A stretch of DNA of 64,000 bases from UBA11346 sp038203025 (GTDB taxonomy: Bacteria > Planctomycetota > UBA11346). Made by a program: the position numbers and the translations under genes. The notes beneath the pieces are model-generated. The model saw only the letters and a program-made list of their open reading frames with translations. It was not told the origin of the DNA and ran no database searches. Shown here in pieces: positions 16,521 through 24,521 of the stretch (within the stretch, counting starts at the first letter, position 1; each line of letters starts with the position of its first letter). The DNA is taken from the NCBI GenBank assembly GCA_038203025.1, contig JBBREK010000001.1:1-64000 (forward strand), given 5' to 3'.

Positions 16521-17773
16521 AGCGGCGCGTCGTCGAGGAGAGTGGCTGCGATGACCGGTACATGGTCCAATCCCAGGGCAGCGCGACCCCATCTCGTGGC
16601 GAGACGCTGGGCGACTGTGCGAGCCTCCTCTGGATCGAGGCCGTAGCCCCAGGCGTAGCGGAGAGTTGCTGGGTCTGTCAGCCATTGCTGCGGCGGTGCG
16701 ACGGCGGCGCGGATGAGTCGGCGCGATACCGCTGCTGCCGACCACTGCGTGTCGGCGAAGGCCTGGCAACGTCGGCCCATGGCACGCAGGGCGGCGAGGT
16801 CGTCAATGGCGGCGCGGGTAGTGCGTTCCAGATCCGGTGGCAGGCAGTAGTAACCTGGCGGCATCCCCGTCTGCACGAGGTCCCTTCGCGCCTGCTCAGC
16901 GTACCAACCGGAGACGATGGTTGGTACGCCGAGGGCTGCCGCTTCGCAGCCGAGCCCACCCAAAGGTGCGTCGGCGTGCGTTTCGTCGATGACAAGGTCG
17001 GCATCTGCCAGCGCCTCAAGAACGCGGTGGTTGGTCACACCGATCAGTTCTATCAGCGTGATCTGACGGCCTTCTGCGATCAGGGTGCGGATGATGCGGC
17101 GGATTTCGGCAGAGCCCTTGATTCGCGGTCTGGTGGGTGCGTGGACGATGCGTATGGCAGCGTGGTCGTCCCCGAAGCGACGTTGGATGGCAACCCTCCT
17201 GATAGGGAATCCGATCGCCCAGAACGAGACGAAGCGCCGGCGCATCAGTAGCGCCTGCGGTTGGGTGTTCACCAGGGTTTCGCCGCTCTCCTCTACCTGG
17301 CTGAGGAGTCGCAGCAGCCTCCGGGTCTGCCGCAGCAGACTGCGGTCGCTGACCCCCAGTTCCTTGACCTGGATGCCGTTGAGGAACGGGGGACGGATAT
17401 CAGATCCGAGAAAGACGCGGATGATTCGGCAGCCACAAGCGCGTAGGATCATCCCATCGATGCGGACGCTGATAAGGCACGAGAATCCGGTCAGAATGGC
17501 CAACCGATGGCGCCGCGACACCCAGACCAGCAGCCACAGCGCCAGCGGCGATGTGGCTGCGATGCAGGCCGTGCGGGCGAAGCGGCCACGGCAGTCGCGT
17601 CGCAGTCTGGCGAGCGCACGTGCGAAGCGCTCCATTCGACCCTCCGCTTGGCGGTAGCCCCAGCGTCCACTGCCGAGATCACAGATCGTTGCGGCCAAGC
17701 CCAGCTCGCCGAGGCCCGTCCGGATCGCCGTGAGATAGCCGGCTATCTCCTCGAACCCCAGCAGAATCCGCAT
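16517..17773 (-). CDS. Glycosyltransferase, GT4-like
   Basis: 418 residues. The Rossmann-like start MRILLGFEEIAGYLTAIRTG suggests GT-B. The C-terminal half has VHAPTRPRIKGSAEIRRII followed by LIELIGVTNHRVLEALADAD, LVIDETHADAPLGGLGCEAA and GVPTIVSG, matching the nucleotide-sugar binding half of family 4 enzymes (acidic residue plus small-residue loop). One nucleotide separates it from the WbpG-like gene upstream, and it overlaps the flippase downstream. A mildly hydrophobic segment at about 70-85 may peripherally attach it to the membrane. Confidence 0.78.
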   Translation of the reverse strand: MRILLGFEEIAGYLTAIRTGLGELGLAATICDLGSGRWGYRQAEGRMERFARALARLRRDCRGRFARTACIAATSPLALWLLVWVSRRHRLAILTGFSCLISVRIDGMILRACGCRIIRVFLGSDIRPPFLNGIQVKELGVSDRSLLRQTRRLLRLLSQVEESGETLVNTQPQALLMRRRFVSFWAIGFPIRRVAIQRRFGDDHAAIRIVHAPTRPRIKGSAEIRRIIRTLIAEGRQITLIELIGVTNHRVLEALADADLVIDETHADAPLGGLGCEAAALGVPTIVSGWYAEQARRDLVQTGMPPGYYCLPPDLERTTRAAIDDLAALRAMGRRCQAFADTQWSAAAVSRRLIRAAVAPPQQWLTDPATLRYAWGYGLDPEEARTVAQRLATRWGRAALGLDHVPVIAATLLDDAPL

Positions 17774-17774
17774 G

Positions 17775-18932
17775 TCAGATGTCGGTCCGGCTGGTGTACT
17801 TCTCGTAGAAGCTGCGTGGAACCCGATTGGTCTTGTACATTAGCCAGAAGAAGGGGCGGAGGATCTCGAAGGTCCGCTTGTAGGTCTTGTAATCGCGAAA
17901 GGTGCGGTGCGGCCGTGATACGACGGCTTCCAGGTCGGTATCGGTGAATCCGAAACGCTTCTTGACCAGATTGAGGATCCCCGGATCGCATCGTGGCGGT
18001 TCTGAGAGTTCGGCGAGGGCAGCGCCCCGGCCCAGCTGCCCGCTGCGCACCATGGCTGCGTGGCCATTGATACGCGTGTCGCGCCCGTAGCGATTCCAGA
18101 TGTACCACGTATGGTAGAAGTTGGTGAAGCGGTTCTCCAGGTGGTGTCCGCCGTACCAGGTCCAGCCGAATTCCTCGTGGAGCTGGCGTTTGGCCTCCTC
18201 TTTGTCGTAATCCATCCAGTAGAGTGGACGGACCTTCTGCGCTCGGCTCCACAGCATGAAGCGCATGAAGCGCCCCATCGTCAGGTTTGGGAAGGTGCGC
18301 AGGCGATGCGACCCGAAGTTGCCATGCCGCGCAACGACGCTGTTGATATAGCGTCCATCCATGTAGATCCAACCCAGTGGCCAGACGCCCTCGGTGCGGA
18401 AGCTGTGCCCTTCGAACTGCCAGCGGATGCCGTGCCGCTCGGCGGCGAGGTACAAGGTGGTTGCCAGACCGATGTCTGTGGGGCATTCGATATCTGGGAC
18501 GCCCGACAGCAGGAAGGCCCGCTGGATGTCGAGCATTTCGGCGTTGTCTGCGACTGTGGTATCGAGGTCGACGTTGAGCTTGCCGACGACCTTGTGAATG
18601 TTGGCGGTCGCCGTGGCTGAGTTCCACGTGTTGTCAAAGTGCACCGCAAGCGGTCGCAGGCCGAGCTGTACGGCCTTCCACAGCAGGTAGGAGCTATCGC
18701 ACCCGCCACTGACGCCAACGATGACGTCGTACTTTCGGCCTCGACCGTCGGCGCGGATTCGGTCGGCCAACTGCTGTAGATGCGCGGCCCCGGCCGGGCC
18801 GGTGGGATATTCCCGGTCCATCGAGTCGGAGAGTCGGCAGTAGTTGCAGACGCCGTGGTCGTCGAACGAGATCGCCGGCGTCGAGGCATCGTACAAGCAG
18901 CGGGCGCATCGCCCATCGTCATGCAGGCTCAT
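17775..18932 (-). CDS. wbpG: WbpG/PseA-like N-acetyl sugar amidotransferase
   Basis: 385 residues. The N-terminal four-Cys knuckle (CARC, then CNYC) is followed by a PP-loop ATP-binding motif VGVSGGCDSSYLL, then YMDGRYINSVVARHGNFGS and a Trp/Tyr-rich C-terminal half. This is the layout of WbpG, which amidates an N-acetylated uronic acid sugar in O-antigen synthesis using ammonia delivered by a HisH2/HisF2 pair. Both partners are the two genes immediately upstream, with 3-4 nt overlaps, which strongly supports the assignment. The start MSLHDDGRC at 18932 overlaps the hisF-like stop. Confidence 0.9.
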   Translation of the reverse strand: MSLHDDGRCARCLYDASTPAISFDDHGVCNYCRLSDSMDREYPTGPAGAAHLQQLADRIRADGRGRKYDVIVGVSGGCDSSYLLWKAVQLGLRPLAVHFDNTWNSATATANIHKVVGKLNVDLDTTVADNAEMLDIQRAFLLSGVPDIECPTDIGLATTLYLAAERHGIRWQFEGHSFRTEGVWPLGWIYMDGRYINSVVARHGNFGSHRLRTFPNLTMGRFMRFMLWSRAQKVRPLYWMDYDKEEAKRQLHEEFGWTWYGGHHLENRFTNFYHTWYIWNRYGRDTRINGHAAMVRSGQLGRGAALAELSEPPRCDPGILNLVKKRFGFTDTDLEAVVSRPHRTFRDYKTYKRTFEILRPFFWLMYKTNRVPRSFYEKYTSRTDI

Positions 18933-19684
18933 CGACCGGACCCCGGTGGTACGGCGGATTCCGAGGCGATACCCGACGTATCCGGGACATGGATAAGCAC
19001 CGAGCGGTTGCCGCCTTGGAAGACTACCATCGACCCCAGTGCAACGGCATTGGCGCCGGCAGCAAAGGCCTGGACCAAGTGGTCGATGGTTCCCGCACCG
19101 CCGGAGGCGATCACGGGAAGATCTGTGCTCGATGCGGCTAGACGCACCAGGTCGCAATCGAAGCCACGCCTGGTGCCGTCGCGTTCAGCCGAGGTGACGA
19201 GTAGCTCGCCGCAACCAGCTGCCGCGGCATGGGCGATGGCCTCCGGGATGCCCACATTGAATTGGGCGACGCAATTCTCGCGTCGCCAAGGTGGGCCACG
19301 CCGTACCACATCGAGCGACGCGATGACTGCTTGTGATCCCCAGCGCGAGGCGATGGCGCGGACGATCCCGGGATCCTGGCTGAGCAGGGTGCCGACGACC
19401 ACCTTCTCGATGCCGCAGGCGAAGACCGCTTCGGCATCTGTCAGGCTGCGGATGCCGCCGCCATAGGCGATCGGCATGAAGCATTCCTGGGCGATCTGCA
19501 GTAGCAAAGCGATGTTGGGGCTATCGCTGCGGATGTCTGTCACCAGTAGTTCGTCGATCTCAAAGTCGTTGAAGATCCGCACCGTGTTGACTGGGTCTCC
19601 GACATAGGACGGGTCCGCGAAGGCGCGCGTCTTGACGAGTCGGCTGTCCATGATCTGCAGGGATGGGATTATTCGCCGACTCAT
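18929..19684 (-). CDS. hisF: HisF2-like partner of the sugar amidotransferase
   Basis: 251-residue TIM barrel of the HisA/HisF family. The start MSRRIIPSLQIMDSRLVK aligns with the HisF start (IPCLDVKDGRVVKG), but the first catalytic aspartate of the cyclase is replaced by Gln in SLQIMD, while the second (ASLDVV) remains. In WbpG systems the HisF homologue is thought to pass ammonia rather than make imidazole. GGGIRSLTDAEAV, ASGGAGTIDHLVQAF and NAVALGSMV preserve the phosphate-site loops. Overlaps with hisH upstream and wbpG downstream (ATGA each) indicate a complex, not histidine synthesis. Confidence 0.88.
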   Translation of the reverse strand: MSRRIIPSLQIMDSRLVKTRAFADPSYVGDPVNTVRIFNDFEIDELLVTDIRSDSPNIALLLQIAQECFMPIAYGGGIRSLTDAEAVFACGIEKVVVGTLLSQDPGIVRAIASRWGSQAVIASLDVVRRGPPWRRENCVAQFNVGIPEAIAHAAAAGCGELLVTSAERDGTRRGFDCDLVRLAASSTDLPVIASGGAGTIDHLVQAFAAGANAVALGSMVVFQGGNRSVLIHVPDTSGIASESAVPPGSGR

Positions 19685-20298
19685 GTCGGCTCCCAGGTGG
19701 CGAAGCGGCGGAGGAGTCCCATGCCATGGCGATGGCTCTTCTCGGGATGAAACTGGACGGCAGCGATATTGCCCGTGGAGAACATGGCCATCGGTGAACC
19801 GCCATCGTCGGCCGAGGCGACGCCGAGTGTAGGATCGTCGAGCACGACATGATAGGCATGGCAAAAGTAGAAGCGGTGCGGTCCCGCTTCGGGTGGCAGC
19901 AGGGCATGGCTGCGCAGCACGGCGATTCCGGCCCAGCCCATGTGCGGCACCCGCAATCGCACAGAGGCATCGGGGATGAGCCTTGCCGACCGACCGCGGA
20001 CCAGTGCAAGTCCGGGCAGCACACCTTCCTCGCTGGCCTCGGCGAGGATCTGCATGCCCAGGCAGATGCCCAGCGTCGGGGCTCCGCGCTGGACGGCATC
20101 GCGGATGCCGTCTGCCAGGCCCGTCGATCCCAACCGTGCCATGACATGATCGAAGGCTCCGACGCCGGGGATGATCAGCCTGTCGGCTCCGGCAATGGCC
20201 AGCGGATCACTGCTGACCTGGCAGGCGGCGCCGATGTGGTCAAGCATGTTGATGAGGGCGGCGGGATTGCCCGCTCCGTGGTCGACGACGGTGATCAC
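19681..20298 (-). CDS. hisH: HisH2-like glutamine amidotransferase subunit
   Basis: 205-residue class I glutaminase. The nucleophile is in TLGICLGMQ, and the catalytic His-Glu pair in VQFHPEKSH; PGVGAFDHVM is the oxyanion region. It supplies ammonia by hydrolysing glutamine, here most likely for the WbpG-like amidotransferase two genes downstream through the HisF2 barrel. The start is GTG at 20298, overlapping the preceding stop as GTGA. The only other his gene in the window, hisB at 29381, lies alone, which argues against a histidine operon. Confidence 0.9.
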   Translation of the reverse strand: MITVVDHGAGNPAALINMLDHIGAACQVSSDPLAIAGADRLIIPGVGAFDHVMARLGSTGLADGIRDAVQRGAPTLGICLGMQILAEASEEGVLPGLALVRGRSARLIPDASVRLRVPHMGWAGIAVLRSHALLPPEAGPHRFYFCHAYHVVLDDPTLGVASADDGGSPMAMFSTGNIAAVQFHPEKSHRHGMGLLRRFATWEPT

Positions 20299-20834
20299 GG
20301 TCGGCCAACCTGCCGCAGGCGCAGGATCCGCGCGGGGTTGCCAACGGCCACGGCCAGGGCCGGGACGGACTGCGTCACGACAGCGCCGGCGCCGATCTGC
20401 GCGCCGTCACCGATGGTGACGCCCGGCAGGATGATGGCGCCGCAACCGAGGTCGGCACCGTCGCCGATCACGACTGCAGCGAACTGCAGCGGGGCATCGA
20501 GGATCATCGCATGTCCGCCATCGATGTCGTGGGAGGAGGTCAAGATTTTGACCCCAGATCCGAGGCCGACGCGCCGCCCGATGCGGATTCCGCCTGCGGC
20601 ATGCAGATGGCAGTCGGGGCCGATCCAGGCTCCGTCGCTGATGGTGATGCCCTCCCGCCAGTAGCCGTTGATGCTGGTGCGATGGCCGATGTAGACGCCG
20701 GCGCCGATGCGGATGCAGGCAGGATTGAACAGCAGGACCCCGGTCTCGATGATCGTTCCGGCGCCCAGTCCCCCTAGTTCTGCGGGACTCCAAGCGCCGT
20801 CGCCGTGACTTTGTGGGACGGCCGGATCAGGCAT
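20295..20834 (-). CDS. Left-handed beta-helix acyltransferase (WbpD-like)
   Basis: 179 residues dominated by hexapeptide repeats, e.g. IRIGAGVYIGHRTSINGY, ITISDGAWIGPDCHLH, IRIGRRVGLGSGVKILTSSH, VVIGDGADLGCGAIILPGVT and IGDGAQIGAGAVVTQSVP. The His in LTSSHDIDG is placed like the catalytic His of this family. Beside a DegT aminotransferase it would N-acetylate the newly formed amino sugar, as WbpD does after WbpE. Start at 20834 overlaps the aminotransferase stop by 8 nt. Confidence 0.85.
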   Translation of the reverse strand: MPDPAVPQSHGDGAWSPAELGGLGAGTIIETGVLLFNPACIRIGAGVYIGHRTSINGYWREGITISDGAWIGPDCHLHAAGGIRIGRRVGLGSGVKILTSSHDIDGGHAMILDAPLQFAAVVIGDGADLGCGAIILPGVTIGDGAQIGAGAVVTQSVPALAVAVGNPARILRLRQVGRP

Positions 20835-21960
20835 TGGGGGCTTCCAGAGCTGCGCCCAGAGCCGCGGCGATGGCGCGGACATCGGTCTCGGTCAGCCGGG
20901 GATGCATGGGCAGGCTCAGTGCGTGGGTGCTGAAGCGGTGGCTTCCGGGGTGGTCTTCGGGGCGATGACCGCCCGTCTCGCGATACCAACGTGTCATCGG
21001 CTGATTGTACGTGCCGATGCCGCATTCGATGCCCTGTCGTCGCAGCGAGGCGATCACGACATCGCGGTGATCAGCTTCATCAAGTTGTACGACATGGGAT
21101 TGCCACGCGGGTTGCGACGCAGGGGGCGGGCATGGCAGTCGAATGCCTGGCGAACGCACGTGTTCAGCATACAGCGCGGCGACCCGGCGGCGAGCCGAGA
21201 GGATTGCGTCGAATCGACGCATCTGGCTGGTGCCGAGGGCAGCCTGTGCTTCGGTCATGCGGTAATTCAGGCCAGGGAGGATGAACTCTGGGCTGCTTCC
21301 TGCCGGGTCGAGGCCATGGTTGCGCAGGGCGCGCACCCGCCGCATCAGTCCCGGATTGCTCGCCGCCACTGCTCCGCCCTCGCCGGTGGTGATGGATTTG
21401 CGCGGGTGGAAACTGAAGGCGGCAAGGACTCCGAAGGTGCCGGCGGCACGGCCGTCCCGGCGGGCCCCCAGTGCGCAGGCGGCGTCCTCGACGAGCGGTA
21501 TGCCGGCGGTTTCGCATAGTTGCTCTATGGTGGAGGCGTCCGCCATGGCGCCAAAAGCGTGGACTAGCAGGACGGCCTGGACCGACGTCGTCGCCAGAAC
21601 CGTCTGCAGCGCCAGTGGGTCCATGTTGCCGTCCTGTGGCGAGCAGTCGACGAAGACGGGCTGATGGCCACTGGCGACGATGGCGTTGGCGCTGGCCGGC
21701 CATGACAGAGCGGACACCGCGATCCGGCTACCGGGGGGCAGATCTAGGGCCAGGATTGACAGGTGCAGTGCGGCCGTTCCGCTCGACACCACTGCCACCG
21801 CGCGGTTGGCGAGGGTCGCGCTCAACGCCGACTCGAAGGCCGCCACCTGCGCGCCCTGGACCAGCCAGCCGGACGCCCAGACAGCGTCCGCCGCCGCCCG
21901 ATCCTCCGCCGTGAGATCTGGCAGCGCCAGTCTGATGCGGAACTCCTCCGGTGCGTCCAT
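20827..21960 (-). CDS. DegT/DnrJ/EryC1/StrS sugar aminotransferase
   Basis: 377-residue PLP enzyme that would transfer an amino group to a keto-sugar nucleotide. VSSGTAALHLSILAL is the phosphate-cup loop, LVEDAACALGA carries the PLP-contacting Asp, and SFHPRKSITTGEGGAV contains the Schiff-base Lys (K188). With the acyltransferase and WbpG set it fits the WbpE role (3-amino sugar of a UDP-2-acetamido hexuronate). The dehydrogenases WbpA/WbpB and epimerase WbpI of that pathway are not in the window. It starts 1 nt after the epimerase stop. Confidence 0.9.
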   Translation of the reverse strand: MDAPEEFRIRLALPDLTAEDRAAADAVWASGWLVQGAQVAAFESALSATLANRAVAVVSSGTAALHLSILALDLPPGSRIAVSALSWPASANAIVASGHQPVFVDCSPQDGNMDPLALQTVLATTSVQAVLLVHAFGAMADASTIEQLCETAGIPLVEDAACALGARRDGRAAGTFGVLAAFSFHPRKSITTGEGGAVAASNPGLMRRVRALRNHGLDPAGSSPEFILPGLNYRMTEAQAALGTSQMRRFDAILSARRRVAALYAEHVRSPGIRLPCPPPASQPAWQSHVVQLDEADHRDVVIASLRRQGIECGIGTYNQPMTRWYRETGGHRPEDHPGSHRFSTHALSLPMHPRLTETDVRAIAAALGAALEAPNA

Positions 21961-21961
21961 G

Positions 21962-22930
21962 CTAGTCCAGGCCCGCAGTCAGCCGGATGCCCTGTTCAAG
22001 GTCGATGCGAGCTTCGAAGCCGATGAGTTCGCGGGCCTTGCGGACCGAGGGAATGCGCAACTCGACATCGGCGTAGTCACGATGGACGAAGTTGATGGGG
22101 GAGGAGCTGCCCAGCACCCGTACAACGGTGGATGCGAGTCCGTAGATAGTGGTTACGGCGGTGGCGTTGCCGATGTTGAAGGATTCACCTACGGCCTTTG
22201 GGTGAGTCAGGGCCGCCATCACACCATCGACCATGTCATCGACGTAGCACCAGGCTCGGATCTGCGTCCCGTCGCCATGGATCTCGATGGGCTGGCCCAG
22301 TTTGGCCTGACTGATGAAGGTGCGCAGAGCGCCCTCGCCGACTTGGCCCGGACCATAGACGTTGAATGGTCGTACGATGGTGGTGGGTAGGCCCCGTTCG
22401 CGGTGATAGGCAATCGCCAGATGCTCCTCCGCGACTTTGCTTACGGCGTAGCTCCAGCGTGCCTCGCCGACAGCGCCGATCACTGCCGGTGCGAGTTCCG
22501 AGGAGCGGAAGGCCATCGATCCGAATACTTCGCTGGTCGAGAAGCACACGACGCGGTGGATGTTCGCCGCCCGGCTGGCCTCCTCCAGCACGGTAGCAGA
22601 GCCGAGGATATTAACACGCAACGTGGAGACCGGGCTCTTGATGACGGTGTCGATGCCGGCGATGGCGGCACAGTGGACCACGGTGTCGCACCCCGACATC
22701 GCTTCGCGCACCGCATCCTGATCCAGCACGTCTCCCCGGATGATGCGCACATTGGGGTGTGACGCGACAGGCAGACCGCTGATCCTGTCGCGTCTGAAAT
22801 TATCCAGCACCACGATGCGGTTATCTAGGACAAGGCGCTCGGCTAGCGTGCTGCCGATGAATCCAGCGCCCCCGGTGATCAGAATCGTATGGCCGGAGAA
22901 ATCCGCGCTACCTGGGCTCCGTGCATGCAT
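21962..22930 (-). CDS. NAD-dependent nucleotide-sugar epimerase/dehydratase
   Basis: 322-residue extended SDR. The NAD-binding motif ITGGAGFIGSTLAERLV is at residues ~18-34, the Asp pairing with ribose follows (VLDNFRRD), catalytic Thr/Ser in CFSTSEVFGS, and the Y-x-x-x-K pair in SYAVSKVAEE. VRPFNVYGPGQ is the substrate-region signature. It probably modifies a UDP- or dTDP-hexose for the polysaccharide. It is the first gene of the operon; the promoter should lie in the 422-bp gap upstream, but I see no convincing -35/-10 pair there. Confidence 0.88.
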   Translation of the reverse strand: MHARSPGSADFSGHTILITGGAGFIGSTLAERLVLDNRIVVLDNFRRDRISGLPVASHPNVRIIRGDVLDQDAVREAMSGCDTVVHCAAIAGIDTVIKSPVSTLRVNILGSATVLEEASRAANIHRVVCFSTSEVFGSMAFRSSELAPAVIGAVGEARWSYAVSKVAEEHLAIAYHRERGLPTTIVRPFNVYGPGQVGEGALRTFISQAKLGQPIEIHGDGTQIRAWCYVDDMVDGVMAALTHPKAVGESFNIGNATAVTTIYGLASTVVRVLGSSSPINFVHRDYADVELRIPSVRKARELIGFEARIDLEQGIRLTAGLD

Positions 22931-23352
22931 TACCGGACTATGCAGGGGAAGTTGGGCCTAGGAAGCGCACAGTCTGGCGAGAGATTCTGGTGATTCAGGT
23001 AGCGGCCAACAGAGGAACGCTGGCCAAGTGGGCCGTGCCCGAGCAGCGATCTCCCCGGCAGAGGCGTGGGCATCAGCGATCAACCGCGTGCGGTCGACCT
23101 CATTCGTTGGTCTGCCGCAGCACCAGGACTCCGCCGCTGAGCAGACCCGCCTTCCGCTGCCGCTGTGGTAACGATTTCCCACATCCAGCGGCGTTCAGCG
23201 CCTGTCTGGTCCGGTTGTAGACGGGTACCTGTACTGTGCGTGTGGGTACACGCAGAGCCAGGTCGGCTTGTGCGGCGATCGTGTCGACGATGTTGGGGAG
23301 TATGCAGCCACAGCTGACGTGGGCAAAGCAGACAGGACGGTCGCGCAGGCGG
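22931..23352. other. 422-bp gap upstream of the polysaccharide operon
   Basis: No convincing gene. On the minus strand a frame is open from 23420 to a TGA at 23100-23102. It reads protein-like in places (CILPNIVDTIAAQADLALRV, then VPVYNRTRQALNAAG) but has no ATG, GTG or TTG start and overlaps the nudix 3' end. It may be a decayed gene remnant or chance, as GC-rich DNA is often open. The operon promoter is presumably here. Confidence 0.4.
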
Positions 23353-23763
23353 TCACCTCGCCAGCGTCGTCTCAGCCCGTCCTGCTGCCACCGCCGCCAG
23401 CACCGCCCGGTGCCAGGGGCTCAGCGGCAGGGCGTCCAGGCTGGGCCACGGGGCCCACAGGGGGACGACGCCGGCTTCGCAGACGATGGGTGAGCCATCA
23501 AAGGGGCAGCGGAAGAAGCGGGCGATCCACGCGCCGTCGCGGCCGCGTAGGTCGCAGCAGGGGGTGGCGGCGAGTGGATGCCAGGCCAACTCTTCGCGCA
23601 TTTCCCGCTGCAGGGCCTGCTCAGCCGTCTCGGCCGCTTCGCGACCACCGCCGAAGCAGGTCAGCGCGGCGGCTGCCCGCCGGGCGTCGTGGGCACGCAG
23701 TTCCAGCAGCAGCCGGCCGCGGCCGTCCTCGATCACGGCGCAGGCGTAGCGCGGCTGGTTCAG
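23353..23763 (-). CDS. Nudix (MutT-like) hydrolase
   Basis: About 136 residues. The nudix box reads GGREAAETAEQALQREMREE followed by L, with Ala in place of the usual Gly after the EE pair. It begins with the expected strand (RYACAVIEDGRGRLLLELR). No ATG is in frame at the right place. A CTG at 23763-23761 overlaps the upstream stop as CTGA, mimicking the ATGA/GTGA junctions common here; the first GTG (23736) would cut into the first strand. Substrate is unknown; the small size fits a MutT-type NTP pyrophosphohydrolase. Confidence 0.75.
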   Translation of the reverse strand: MNQPRYACAVIEDGRGRLLLELRAHDARRAAAALTCFGGGREAAETAEQALQREMREELAWHPLAATPCCDLRGRDGAWIARFFRCPFDGSPIVCEAGVVPLWAPWPSLDALPLSPWHRAVLAAVAAGRAETTLAR

Positions 23764-23993
23764 CGGATGCCCGCCTGGTCGAGCATCTCGGCGATGCGCC
23801 TGAGCGCCTGCCGTGCGGTCGGCTGGTGCACGGCGATGACCTCGCACAGCGCGCCGAGCAGGACCAGTTCGTCCAGGCCACGCTGCTCCTGCAGCTGGGC
23901 GAGGCCGTGCAGCAGGACGCGGGCGGTCACCGGCTTGAGGTTTTTCAGCTTTTTCGTGGGCTTGGCGCGTTTGTCGGGTTTTGCCTTGGCCAT
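23760..23993 (-). CDS. Small basic protein of unknown function
   Basis: 77 residues. A Lys-rich N-terminus (MAKAKPDKRAKPTKKLKNLK) is followed by a predicted three-helix segment (VTARVLLHGLAQLQEQRGLD through RIAEMLDQAGIR). Start at 23993 has a good Shine-Dalgarno (AGGAG, about 8 nt upstream), which supports a real gene. It is coupled to the nudix gene downstream. I do not recognise the family; the basic tail suggests nucleic-acid contact, an inference only. Confidence 0.6.
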   Translation of the reverse strand: MAKAKPDKRAKPTKKLKNLKPVTARVLLHGLAQLQEQRGLDELVLLGALCEVIAVHQPTARQALRRIAEMLDQAGIR

Positions 23994-24078
23994 GACGTTC
24001 TCCTGGCGTGGCATTACCGTTGAAGCCGTCCCGGCACAAGCGATTGAGCCATGCGGCGGGCGGAGTAGGGATGTCTCC

Positions 24079-24483
24079 ATGGCCGACCTGGTGACCATCG
24101 GACAGCTCAGCGGACTGGTCGAGGACCAGTTCCGCCTGCTCAGCCACCTCGAGGACAACCCCGGACTGGTGCCGCCCTACGATCCGATCTTCCCCGAGCG
24201 CAATCAGGTGGAGTGCAGGATCGCTGGCGAGCCGTGGTCGATCACCGTCACTCGGACCTGCTGGGAATGCTGCCACCGCGAGGCCGGTCGCACGGTCGTG
24301 CTGCACAGCGACCATCCGTCGCCGTTCGACTTCCAGCCCGGAGCGTTGCTGCGCTATGTGTTGTCACTGGATGCGGATTCGCGGCTCAACGATATGGTGA
24401 TCGACAACTGGATACTCAAGTTCGTCATCGCCGGTAGGCTGGCGAAGTCGCGGCATAAGCTGGGGTATTATACGTTCGGGTGA
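24079..24483 (+). CDS. Hypothetical protein
   Basis: 134 residues from the ATG at 24079. Mixed alpha/beta composition, with a WSITVTRTCWECCHREAGR segment whose three Cys (C-x-x-C-C) could bind metal or form a disulfide, and an aromatic C-terminus (HKLGYYTFG). No family recognised and no signal peptide. It is divergent from the small basic protein (85-bp gap) and ends 38 bp before the convergent metallopeptidase, with a palindromic repeat between. Confidence 0.55.
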   Translation: MADLVTIGQLSGLVEDQFRLLSHLEDNPGLVPPYDPIFPERNQVECRIAGEPWSITVTRTCWECCHREAGRTVVLHSDHPSPFDFQPGALLRYVLSLDADSRLNDMVIDNWILKFVIAGRLAKSRHKLGYYTFG

Positions 24484-24492
24484 AGACGATTT

Positions 24493-24520
24493 CGACGAGC
24501 CGGAGCTCGTCGGTCCCAGG
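24493..24520. repeat. Second palindromic repeat family, copy 1
   Basis: 28 nt with the hairpin GACGAGC-CGGA-GCTCGTC followed by GGTCCCAGG; 26/28 identical to 31737-31764. It fills the gap between two convergent genes and ends 1 nt before the metallopeptidase stop codon, so it may act as a shared terminator. Confidence 0.7.
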
Positions 24521-24521
24521 T

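Noticed and set aside
18929..20298. HisH/HisF as a histidine operon
   Set aside because: Embedded in sugar genes beside WbpG, and HisF lacks its first catalytic Asp, so a sugar-amidation role fits better.
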